From: an uncultured beta proteobacterium
GTDB taxonomy: Bacteria > Pseudomonadota > Gammaproteobacteria > Burkholderiales > Burkholderiaceae_C
Reading direction: 5' to 3'
Assembly (NCBI GenBank): GCA_903927495.1
Contig: CAIYNH010000344.1
Span: 1 to 5,491, forward strand
Length of the DNA: 5,491 nt
Each line of letters begins with the position of its first letter. The first letter of the stretch is position 1. Below, in pieces: positions 1-5,491 of this stretch. The notes under the pieces were generated by a model that made no database searches, was not told where the DNA came from, and was given only the letters and a program-made list of their open reading frames with translations. A program made the translations under genes and the position numbers.

Positions 1-1
1 C

Positions 2-277
2 TACCAGCGCCGCACCCTGACTGTAGACTTGGCCCGCGCCAATGGCGTTGTGGCCGACTTCTGAGTTGCCCATGTCATCATCTGAGGGCATCCCAACTGC
101 TGTGCCGTGCGCGCGCAGGCTGATGTGAGGGCATTGGGCAAACAGGCGGTCTAACGTCGGCTTGCGAGCGGCCACAATGGCGCTGCCAACGTCGAGTTTG
201 GCAATGCCATAGCCGTCCATGACGATAACAACGACTGGGCCGGTCACGCCGGCAAAGGCAGGGAATTTTTGAAGCAT
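2..277 (-). CDS. gpmI: 2,3-bisphosphoglycerate-independent phosphoglycerate mutase, N-terminal part (cut by window edge)
   Basis: This enzyme interconverts 3- and 2-phosphoglycerate in glycolysis and gluconeogenesis, in the cytoplasm, using two metal ions and a phosphoserine intermediate. I translated the minus strand from the ATG at 277 and read 92 codons to the window edge. The metal-binding Asp is at residue 21 in VIVMDGYG. The nucleophilic Ser is at residue 72 in DDDMGNSEVGH, followed by NAIGAGQVYSQGAALV. The stretch HGTAVGMPSDDDMGNSEVGHNA is closer to what I remember of the plant and kinetoplastid type of the enzyme than to the E. coli or Bacillus type; that is from memory. No good Shine-Dalgarno precedes the start, but the N-terminus has a sensible length before the first beta strand. 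The gene is divergent from the exported hydrolase. The family is about 510-560 residues, so most of the gene lies outside the window. Confidence 0.93.
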   Translation of the reverse strand, partial: MLQKFPAFAGVTGPVVVIVMDGYGIAKLDVGSAIVAARKPTLDRLFAQCPHISLRAHGTAVGMPSDDDMGNSEVGHNAIGAGQVYSQGAALV

Positions 278-444
278 GGTGGTTTTTGGAATGAAATTAC
301 GGGCAATACCAATTAAATATCGGGTGTTCGCGAGAGGCAGACATGGAGTATCCATATTTTCGGCAAGTTGATTGTTGTTCGAAAAGTGTGGAATTACAAA
401 TGACCCTATCCTCAAGCTTGCAAAAAATTTTCCGGAGACACGCC
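278..444. other. Divergent intergenic region between gpmI and the hydrolase gene
   Basis: These 167 bases must carry the promoters of both flanking genes. The part nearest gpmI is AT-rich (AATTAAATAT at 310-319). For the plus strand the best pairing I see is TTGTTG at 372-377 with TACAAA at 395-400, spacing 17, which is a poor sigma-70 match. I see no convincing operator or terminator. The hydrolase reading frame is open from an ATG at 343, so this stretch could be read as coding, but the sequence there does not resemble the family N-terminus. Confidence 0.4.
434..438 (+). promoter_or_regulatory. Ribosome binding site that decides the hydrolase start
   Basis: GGAGA lies 6 bases before the ATG at 445. 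The two upstream in-frame ATGs, at 343 and 400, have no comparable site. This favours 445 as the true start, in agreement with the MPRLTAKDF start of the YghX family. Confidence 0.7.
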
Positions 445-1881
445 ATGCCCCCACGCCTGACCGCAAAAGACTTCGACCAGGAACTGCTGATACTTTTTGA
501 TGCCTATGTGCACGGCAATCTGGATCGGCGCGGTTTTCTGAAACAGGCACGCAAGTTCGCGACTGCCGGCGTCACTGCCGCGGGCCTGCTGGCAGCCCTA
601 AGCCCAAACTTTGCAGCTGGCCAGCAGGTACCCAAGGACGACGCCAGGCTGAAGACGGAATTTGTCAACTACCCCTCGCCATCCGGCACGGGCAGTGTCA
701 AGGGTTATTTGGCGCGACCCGCGAATGCAGGCACAACCAGGCTACCGACCATTCTGGTCATTCATGAAAACAGGGGCCTTAATCCTCACATCGAAGACAT
801 CACTCGCCGGCTTGCGCTGGATGGCTTCATGGCCTTTGCGCCGGACGCGTTGACGCCCTTGGGCGGTTATCCAGGCAATGAGGAAAAGGCAGTAGCGGCG
901 TTTGCGACGCTTGACCGTGCCAAGATACTGGAAAATTTCGTGGCAGCGGCGCAGTGGTTAAAAGAGCGCCCTGATAGCACTGCAAAAGTTGGCGCGGTGG
1001 GTTTTTGCTTCGGAGGTGGCATCGTCCACATGCTCTCTATTCGGGTGCCCGATTTGGCAGCCGGCGTAGCGTTCTATGGCAACACGCCAGATCCTTCCGA
1101 CGCGGCCAAGGTGAAGGCCCCGTTGCTTATCCAGCAAGCCGATGTGGATGAACGAATCAATGCGAGCTGGCCTGCCTACGAGGCAGCCTTGAAGACTGCG
1201 GGGGTCAAGTACACCGCATACCGCTACCCTGGAACCCAGCACGGATTTAACAATGACACTACGCCCCGTTATGACACTGCGGCAGCACAGTTGGCCTGGG
1301 AGAGAACGGTCTCATTCTTCAAAGCCAACCTGCAAACCGCCAGCGTAACGCCCGTAGTGCGCCTGCGCGGCAAGATCGATTCGGTGTCCGCCACGCGAAT
1401 GAGCGTGTTGGAGCGGGGCGGCGAACTGATCGAACTGGCGTTGCTGGTCAACCTGGTGGTCAGCGAGGTCTATGCGATCGAGCTGTCCGACATCAAAGCT
1501 GGAAGTTTCATTGGTGTGGGCGCTATGCCGCAGGCCGATGGTGTGCAACGGGCGATTGCTGTCACAGTATTCCCTGAGGCGATGCGCGGCACTGGCGAAG
1601 GCCACCGCCCGTTTGACTTTCTACCTCAGAGCACCATGACCAATGCCACGGTCGCTGACGTTATGGCGGCGCCCGATGGGCGCAAACTTCAGGTGCGGTA
1701 CAAAGATGGCGAAAAGATTATCGCTGTACCTCCGGGCACACCGGTTGTCACATTCAAACCTGCCGACCGAAGCCTGCTGGTGCCTGGTGCCAGCGTGTCG
1801 CTGAGCGCGCAGACCGTCAACGGGCAGCCAACAGCTCTGCGCATTAACGTCGGACGTAATGGCTTTGCCGTGCCGTACTAG
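445..1881 (+). CDS. Tat-exported dienelactone hydrolase family protein (YghX-like) fused to a C-terminal DUF5666-like domain
   Basis: This is a predicted periplasmic alpha/beta hydrolase of 478 residues; the substrate is unknown. The start at 445 is chosen because MPPRLTAKDF matches the N-terminus of E. coli YghX as I remember it and a GGAGA site precedes it. Residues 27-33 (DRRGFLK) form a twin-arginine motif, followed by a hydrophobic stretch at about 38-57. The hydrolase domain spans about 66-296. Visible active-site residues are Glu108 in HENRG, nucleophile Cys188 in GFCFGGG, Asp235 in DVDERIN and His266 in QHGFNND, which is the complete Cys-Asp-His arrangement of dienelactone hydrolases. 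YghX-like proteins normally end at about residue 295. Here about 175 further residues follow, with AGSFIGVGAMPQ, FPEAMRGTGEGHRPFDF, STMTNATV and VPPGTPVVTF. These are hallmarks of small secreted beta-rich proteins, possibly the DUF5666 group, usually encoded alone. The fusion is in frame with no disruption. Family assignment of the hydrolase is firm; the name of the C-terminal domain is from memory. Confidence 0.93.
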   Translation: MPPRLTAKDFDQELLILFDAYVHGNLDRRGFLKQARKFATAGVTAAGLLAALSPNFAAGQQVPKDDARLKTEFVNYPSPSGTGSVKGYLARPANAGTTRLPTILVIHENRGLNPHIEDITRRLALDGFMAFAPDALTPLGGYPGNEEKAVAAFATLDRAKILENFVAAAQWLKERPDSTAKVGAVGFCFGGGIVHMLSIRVPDLAAGVAFYGNTPDPSDAAKVKAPLLIQQADVDERINASWPAYEAALKTAGVKYTAYRYPGTQHGFNNDTTPRYDTAAAQLAWERTVSFFKANLQTASVTPVVRLRGKIDSVSATRMSVLERGGELIELALLVNLVVSEVYAIELSDIKAGSFIGVGAMPQADGVQRAIAVTVFPEAMRGTGEGHRPFDFLPQSTMTNATVADVMAAPDGRKLQVRYKDGEKIIAVPPGTPVVTFKPADRSLLVPGASVSLSAQTVNGQPTALRINVGRNGFAVPY

Positions 1882-2044
1882 CAGCAGGCGAGTCTATGTG
1901 CCGCCGTGTGCAACGAAGTGAAGGATCAACTCCTAGCTCGCGACGCTGACCTCTACCGCATCAACGTTCAGTTAAACCTGATGCTGCCGGCTTTCGAGTA
2001 ATCAGCTCGGAAATCTCAGGGCCTGCAATAAGCCTGTCGGAGCC

Positions 2045-2084
2045 TTCGCATAGGCAAAATTGATCGGCTTCGCATCCATGCGAA
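2045..2084. repeat. TTCGCAT motif, two direct copies plus one inverted copy (candidate operator)
   Basis: TTCGCAT occurs at 2045-2051 and 2069-2075, and its exact reverse complement ATGCGAA at 2078-2084. The last two form a palindrome with 7-bp arms and a 2-base centre. The two direct copies start 24 bases apart, a little over two helical turns. The palindrome ends 7 bases before the -35 element of the candidate promoter and 64 bases before the start codon of the next gene. This is a typical place for a regulator site. The HTH protein of the downstream operon is an obvious candidate ligand, but that is inference. As RNA it could fold into a 6-bp hairpin with a TCCA loop, but no T run follows, so it is not a normal terminator. 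Confidence 0.55.
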
Positions 2085-2091
2085 AAAGTGC

Positions 2092-2120
2092 TTGTGTTCG
2101 TTTAAATCCAGATTTATGCT
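2092..2120 (+). promoter_or_regulatory. Weak sigma-70-like promoter candidate for the two-gene operon
   Basis: TTGTGT at 2092-2097 and TATGCT at 2115-2120 are separated by 17 bases. They match the consensus at 3 and 4 of 6 positions. Transcription would begin near 2127, about 20 bases before the first gene. The palindrome at 2069-2084 sits just upstream of the -35. Support is only by pattern and position. Confidence 0.3.
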
Positions 2121-2148
2121 GTTTTTTTAACCAGCACAGGGAGGCAAT

Positions 2149-2604
2149 ATGCCAGAAAACAAGCCGCAGATCGAGTCGGCAAAATCCAATCACAAACCAG
2201 CTACTCCTGAAACAACACCATTTCAGTTGATCGGTCCCCCAGCGCCTGCCAAACGAGGTGAGGACTTTGGCGACTTGCTACTGCCAGGCATGACCCAGTT
2301 TCAGTTGTTGACCCGCAAGGTCAAGCATTCGGCCAGACTGATGCAATTGATCTCTCACTGCTGCAACACCGTCTTGCCCGAAGCGCTGACTCAGGAATCC
2401 CGCAGCGCCGGCGCATTGACTCCGAAACAGCGAACCCAGCTTTACACATGGCTGTCTCAGAACGCGCAGATGCAACTTTCTATCCTGGAAAAAGTAAGCT
2501 CGCGAATCACTGTATTGACGACGGACATATTTGGTCATCAGGCGGTTATGGCCATGCTCGATATGCAGGACAGCAAAGATGGCCGAACAACGCGTACCGG
2601 TTGA
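2149..2604 (+). CDS. Hypothetical protein, 151 residues, first gene of a two-gene operon
   Basis: I do not recognise this protein. The ATG at 2149 has a strong ribosome binding site, AGGGAGG at 2138-2144. Residues 1-40 are polar and rich in Pro, Lys, Thr and Glu, probably disordered, and contain LIGPPAPAKRGEDF. From about 49 to 76 (TQFQLLTRKV onward) and from 92 to 140 the sequence looks helical and is rich in Gln, Leu and Met. There is a Cys-Cys pair at 71-72 and an aromatic WLSQNAQMQL at 101-110. There is no signal peptide, membrane segment or catalytic motif, so a small cytoplasmic, helical, possibly oligomerising protein is the most that can be said. It ends 15 bases before the HTH gene, with which it is surely co-transcribed. 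The intact frame, codon use and good ribosome site argue that it is a real gene. Confidence 0.75.
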   Translation: MPENKPQIESAKSNHKPATPETTPFQLIGPPAPAKRGEDFGDLLLPGMTQFQLLTRKVKHSARLMQLISHCCNTVLPEALTQESRSAGALTPKQRTQLYTWLSQNAQMQLSILEKVSSRITVLTTDIFGHQAVMAMLDMQDSKDGRTTRTG

Positions 2605-2605
2605 C

Positions 2606-2611
2606 GAGGAG
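2606..2611 (+). promoter_or_regulatory. Ribosome binding site of the HTH gene
   Basis: GAGGAG lies 8 bases before the ATG at 2620 and 5 bases before the in-frame GTG at 2617. The spacing favours ATG 2620 as the start. Confidence 0.7.
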
Positions 2612-2619
2612 ACTGTGTG

Positions 2620-3108
2620 ATGGATGCCACGAATAACTCCACACGTGATACGCCAGCGTCGCGCCGGGTCGTGGTCACGTCATCGGGCAAGCCACGTCAA
2701 TTCGAGATGGCAGGTCGATCAGTGACATTTGTCCCGCTGTCCATCAAGCGACGCCACTCCAGCAAGTTAATCGTGCCGCCAGCTGGGGCGGGGTTTGTGA
2801 GAACGACATCCGCATTCGATCTGCCCTTGATCCGCACCATCGGCAAGGCTTTTTACTGGCAGAAGTTGATCGACACCAGCGAGGTGGCCAACGCGACGGA
2901 ACTGGCCCGTCGCTTCAAGCTTGAGCAAGGATGGGTTAGCGAGGTGCTCAGAATGACGCGCTTGGCACCAGACATCATCCGGGCGGTTCTGGATGGTCGA
3001 CAGCCACGTCATCTCAATTTGCACGCGCTACGCGGGCGTCAGGCGGAGGTGCCATTGGATTGGGAAGAGCAGCGCAGGCTGTTTGAGTTTATAGCGCCGA
3101 GGCAGTAA
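2620..3108 (+). CDS. Small DNA-binding protein with ParB/KorB-like helix-turn-helix
   Basis: This is a predicted cytoplasmic DNA-binding protein of 162 residues (163 if the GTG at 2617 is used). The N-terminal 60 residues are basic (KPRQFEMAGRS, LSIKRRHSSKL) and of unknown fold. A helical region with AFYWQKLID at 77-85 leads into the helix-turn-helix at about 91-113, containing NATELARRFKLEQGWVSEVL. It is followed by RLAPDIIRAVLDGRQP at 114-129 and LDWEEQRRLF at 146-155. The LARR..L..GWVSEVLRMTRLAPDI pattern is that of ParB/KorB-like HTH domains. It also appears, from memory, in small proteins encoded next to site-specific serine recombinases in mobile regions. No recombinase or ParA gene is visible here, so its partner may be lost, distant, or the unknown protein encoded just upstream. 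It may regulate its own operon through the TTCGCAT palindrome; that is inference. Confidence 0.78.
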   Translation: MDATNNSTRDTPASRRVVVTSSGKPRQFEMAGRSVTFVPLSIKRRHSSKLIVPPAGAGFVRTTSAFDLPLIRTIGKAFYWQKLIDTSEVANATELARRFKLEQGWVSEVLRMTRLAPDIIRAVLDGRQPRHLNLHALRGRQAEVPLDWEEQRRLFEFIAPRQ

Positions 3109-3192
3109 TTTTCAACCTTCTCTGTTGGCCGTGCAGGGTGATTTGATTCCAGAGGAAATGTTGTTTGGAATCAACAGCGTTGTACGTCCGAC
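3109..3192. other. Boundary region upstream of the ISAs1-family remnant
   Basis: No gene is visible. GATTCC at 3145-3150 and GGAATC at 3167-3172 form a short inverted repeat. GTTGTAC at 3179-3185 pairs exactly with GTACAAC at 3215-3221 and encloses the hairpin GTCC-GACT-GGAC (3186-3197). CAGGGTGATTT at 3134-3144 is a possible insertion-sequence end, but I could not find a matching inverted copy after the transposase. The exact left end of the element is therefore undetermined. Confidence 0.35.
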
Positions 3193-4145
3193 TGGACATT
3201 TCCAGCCATATCCGGTACAACCCGGCTACGTGTAGACCCGGCCGTGCTTGATTGCGCACTGCAAAAGTGGAACGAGGCTTTCGCACCCAAGGACTCAAGC
3301 ATCGCCGTCGATGGCAAGACCATGTGCAACGCCATTGATGACAAAGGCCGCCAAACCCACATCATGAGTGCTGTGGGGCATACGTCGGCCATTTGCTACA
3401 CCCAAAAAAAGTCGGCACTTTGCCCGTAGAAGGTCGTGATGAGCAAAAGCATACCAATGAGATTGGGATGTTCACTCAATTGCTCGATGCCATCGACATT
3501 AAAGGCAAACTCATCACGGCAGATGCGCTGCTGACGCAGCGCAAACTGGCAGACTACGTGGTCGTTGGGCGGGGTGCCGATTACCATTTCACAGCCAAGG
3601 CCAATCAGGCAACGCTGCAGGGAGATATTGCTGTGCTGTTCCAAACGCGCAAAGCCCCCGATTTCACGCAAGTCACGCCGCCCGACCATGGGCGCATCGA
3701 GACCCGGCGCATCTGGTGCAGCGAGGCCCTTAACGAGTATTTGGACTTCCCGCATGTAGCTCAAGTCTTTCTGATCGAGCGGGAGGTGTTCCACAAAAAG
3801 AGTGGCAAGCAAACACTGGAGGTCGCAGTGGGCCTGACAAGTCAGACATCAACCCGAGCCAATCCACAGCAGGTGCTCATAGCCAATCGCGGGCATTGGG
3901 CCATCGAGAATCGCTGCCACTACGTGATCGACTGGAACTTCGATGAGGACCGCAGCCGTATTCGCACCGGCTTTGGGCCAGAGAACGTGACTCGCTTGCG
4001 TCGCTTTGCAGTTGGCGTACTCGGCCTCTTCTCTGATGGAAAAACCAGCATCACGCAAAAAATGGCCCAGCTTAATCGCAACACCCGTCTGGTTTTCGAT
4101 TATCTGCGCATGACAAAAAACTCTACCCGGCAAGCCGCAGCTTGA
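3193..4145 (+). pseudogene. ISAs1-family transposase, N-terminally truncated and frameshifted
   Basis: This is a DDE transposase of the ISAs1 family, split into two frames. The first frame is recognisable from about 3200, with VDPAVLDCALQKWN at 3232-3273, and runs to a TAG at 3427-3429. The second continues from the A-run at 3404-3410 to TGA at 4143-4145. All three catalytic acids survive: Asp (codon 3310) in AVDGKTM, Asp (3522) in ITADALLTQRK and Glu (3906) in RGHWAIENRCHYVIDWNFDEDRSRIR. A -1 shift at the A-run gives CYTQKKVGTLPVEG, which is the sequence expected for the family. About 300 residues remain of the usual 370-380. The missing part is the N-terminal helical domain, for which I see no start codon or frame upstream. 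The element is most likely dead, although the catalytic core is well kept. Confidence 0.88.
3405..3411 (+). other. A AAA AAG slippery heptamer at the transposase frame break
   Basis: Read in the upstream frame, this is A AAA AAG, the canonical -1 frameshift heptamer also used by dnaX and IS3-type elements. A -1 slip here moves ribosomes exactly into the downstream transposase frame and yields QKKVGTLP with no residue lost or gained. No strong downstream stem or upstream Shine-Dalgarno-like stimulator is evident. The simple alternative is loss of one A from an original A8 run. Confidence 0.5.
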
Positions 4146-4188
4146 TCATTTGAGGGAGAACAAATTTACCGTGCAAGCGCCAAGGACA
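4146..4188. other. Junction between ISAs1 remnant and Ig-like gene remnant
   Basis: These bases lie between the transposase stop and the stop of the opposing remnant. They probably contain the right end of the insertion sequence, but I cannot identify a terminal repeat. The true junction may lie as far right as about 4280. Confidence 0.3.
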
Positions 4189-5152
4189 TTAAACACAAGG
4201 CCGCTCGCAAGTGCTAAAGTATTTGGCGGTCAGCATTCTTGTTGGCGGCGCTGCAAGCGTGGAATACAAGCCCACCGATGCGGTGACATCTTTCACCGTG
4301 CCGTCATCGTAGGTTGCAATGACGGTGTAGCTTCCCGAACTGTTCTCATTGATGGTTGCAGGCCCGTTGATGCTGATGCTTGCCAGGCTGTTAATACTGT
4401 TCGCGATTGTCAAGTCAAGCGAAGCTGTTTTGGTAATGCCCCCTTCCATGTAGCTGGCGGAGAGCATGGCCCCAGTATTCGTGCCGACAGAAGGTGGTAA
4501 AAGATGAAATCCTGAATAGGCCGGGTTGCCTGTACTCGTTGTGCCCAGCGCTAAAAGGGGGCCAGCATAGGTCGCTATCGTCGAACCGTTCACCTTGAAA
4601 TCGAAAGCAGCAAAGACATTCACGCTCTCATATCCATCGGTATATCTCGCATTGGCTGTAAATGGTGTTGAAAGCAATGTCGCTTCAGGCAAGGCCGTCA
4701 AATCAACATTCGCTGGGGGAATGATGGCAATTGACGCAAGTTTCGGAGAAATAGTAATGTCTTTGGAGCCGCAGCCATACGCACTTCCGGTGCTATAGCA
4801 CCCCTCCACCGTCACGTATCGTTTCTTCCCGTTCGCCTTGATTGCTGTCAGAGTGCCAGCGCTGAAACTTGCGACTTGAAATGACATCTCACCGAGAGCA
4901 GGGGGAAAGTCAAACATGCTAAAAACTGCCGAAACATTCGACAGCATGGTTCCATCAGCCAGTGTGACACTGGCGGTGTATGCTCCTGTCTCGCCTGTTA
5001 ATAATGAATTCGGGCCATTGATCACCAGTGTTAACGGCTGGGGTGCTGAATAGCTGATGGTTTGCATGGCGGTCAGCCCACCGTAGCTCGCGCCAAGGCA
5101 AAACTGTCCTGCACTGGTGCTGTTGGCAATAGAAACCACGTTATTGGATAAG
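4189..5152 (-). pseudogene. Ig-like (Big-type) repeat surface protein, internal fragment broken at both ends
   Basis: The reading frame is continuous and encodes a Thr/Ser/Ala-rich, beta-type sequence typical of secreted or surface proteins with bacterial Ig-like domains. Three related units can be seen. Each opens with an L-x-S-I-like strand followed by GP or PP: LTLVINGPNSLLTGETGAYT (about 5030-4971), LASIAIIPPANVDL (about 4740-4696) and LASISINGPATINENSSGSY (about 4386-4327). Units 1 and 3 also share the pattern T.xDGT after the third strand. There is no signal peptide and no plausible native start. The frame can be extended to an ATG at 5205, but the 18 codons beyond 5152 are antisense to the adjoining IS66 transposase. 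At the C-terminal end the third unit stops after about 67 residues instead of about 95-115, with an atypical tail ending in CERPCV, so it too is truncated, near the ISAs1 remnant. Two Cys in EGCYSTGSAYGCGS may form a disulfide. The original function is unknown. Confidence 0.7.
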
Positions 5153-5153
5153 C

Positions 5154-5491
5154 TACCTGTGGGTCTTTCACAGTGCGCAGGTGGTGCACTATGTGCTCGA
5201 CTCAAGTCGGGCCAGCCTGGTCGTCATCGGTGAGTTTGAGGGTGTCGTATGCGGCATCATCAGCTGTGACCGCTATTCCGGCTACAAAGGCTTTGCCAAC
5301 CAGGAGCCAGGCTTTGAGCTGGCGTTTTGCTGGGTCCACCAGCGCCGTGACTTCTTCAATTTGGCCAACAGCTACCCCGAGCATCGTGACTGGGCGTTTG
5401 GCTGGGTTCAGAGCATTGGGCATCTCTACCACCTCAATGACCTGCGCCTGCAAGTCAGTGTCGATAGCCCTGAGCGTGCCCAGGCGCAAAG
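5154..5491 (+). pseudogene. IS66-family transposase, internal fragment (continues past window edge)
   Basis: I translated the frame containing the codon at 5181. It is open from 5133 to the window end and is recognisable from YLWVFHSAQVVHYVLDSSR at 5154. Then come GIISCDRYSGYKGF, with the second catalytic Asp at 5268, then ELAFCWVHQRRDFFNLA (about 5316-5366) and FGWVQSIGHLYHLNDLRL (about 5397-5450). The D-Y-s-x-Y-K and FCWvHxRRDF motifs are characteristic of IS66-type DDE transposases. The N-terminal half, with the zinc-finger region and first catalytic Asp, is absent. The match starts abruptly inside the protein beside the Ig-like remnant, so this is a deletion or recombination joint, not a clean insertion end. 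The minus-strand open frame at 5202-5489 is antisense to this fragment and is not a gene. Confidence 0.85.

Larger units (their letters stand above)
1882..2148. other. Gene-free stretch between hydrolase and the two-gene operon
   Basis: I find no supportable gene here. The hydrolase frame stays open for 39 codons after its TAG stop, up to TAA at 1999-2001, ending in LYRINVQLNLMLPAFE. This could be a remnant of another gene or chance. The right half holds repeated TTCGCAT motifs (2045-2084), a weak promoter candidate (2092-2120) and the ribosome binding site AGGGAGG (2138-2144) of the next gene. I see no strong hairpin followed by a T run that would end hydrolase transcription. Confidence 0.5.

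Noticed and set aside
343..444. Longer hydrolase start at ATG 343 or 400
   Set aside because: The extra 34 residues are unlike the family N-terminus, no ribosome site precedes these ATGs, and ATG 445 has GGAGA at good spacing and the family start sequence.
2069..2084. Rho-independent terminator at the TTCGCAT palindrome
   Set aside because: The stem is short and only A residues follow on the plus strand; there is no T run on either strand side.
3179..3221. Integron attC site
   Set aside because: The arms are in the wrong order (GTT... then ...AAC) and do not fit the RYYYAAC/GTTRRRY core sites; no integrase is present.
3396..3812. Minus-strand 138-residue open frame
   Set aside because: It is antisense to the catalytic core of the ISAs1 transposase.
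3129..4175. CCGTGCA at 3129-3135 and 4169-4175 as a target-site duplication around the ISAs1 remnant
   Set aside because: Seven bases is shorter than the usual 8-10 for the family, no terminal inverted repeats adjoin them, and a 7-mer match between two such regions is easily due to chance.
161..4211. 13-base inverted match between 161-173 (inside gpmI) and 4199-4211
   Set aside because: One exact 13-mer on opposite strands is roughly expected by chance in a window of this size, and neither copy sits in a matching context.
4150..4500. Plus-strand 116-residue open frame
   Set aside because: It is Cys/Arg-rich without recognisable pattern and is antisense to the third Ig-like unit.
5202..5489. 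Minus-strand 95-residue open frame
   Set aside because: It lies exactly opposite clear IS66 transposase motifs on the plus strand and its own sequence matches nothing I know.

Overview
The window looks like a piece of a proteobacterial chromosome or large replicon. A beta-proteobacterium of the Burkholderiales type is my best guess, from the moderately high GC, the Tat-exported hydrolase and the types of transposase present. That placement is inference, not proof. The left part is ordinary housekeeping and enzyme DNA; the right part is a scar of broken mobile elements.

Positions 1-1881 hold two divergent genes. On the minus strand is the first 92 codons of a cofactor-independent phosphoglycerate mutase (gpmI), cut by the window edge. 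On the plus strand is a complete 478-residue exported dienelactone-hydrolase-family protein resembling E. coli YghX, with an extra C-terminal domain of about 170 residues. That domain resembles small secreted proteins usually encoded alone.

Positions 1882-3108 hold a gene-free stretch with a sharp 7-bp palindrome and a weak promoter candidate, then a compact two-gene operon. The first gene encodes a 151-residue protein I do not recognise. The second encodes a 162-residue protein with a ParB/KorB-like helix-turn-helix. The pair looks like accessory, element-derived DNA and is the least explained part of the window.

Positions 3109-5491 are mobile-element debris. An ISAs1-family transposase (plus strand) lacks its N-terminal domain and is split by a one-base frameshift at an A7 run. 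That run forms a perfect A AAA AAG slippery heptamer, and a -1 slip restores the expected protein. Next, on the minus strand, is the middle of a bacterial Ig-like repeat protein that has lost both ends. It abuts an internal fragment of an IS66-family transposase (plus strand) that runs off the window. The apparent minus-strand reading frame at 5202-5489 is only the antisense of that transposase.

I found no complete, clearly new multi-gene system. The best candidates for a second look are the two-gene cassette with its palindrome, the hydrolase fusion, and the frameshift site in the ISAs1 transposase.
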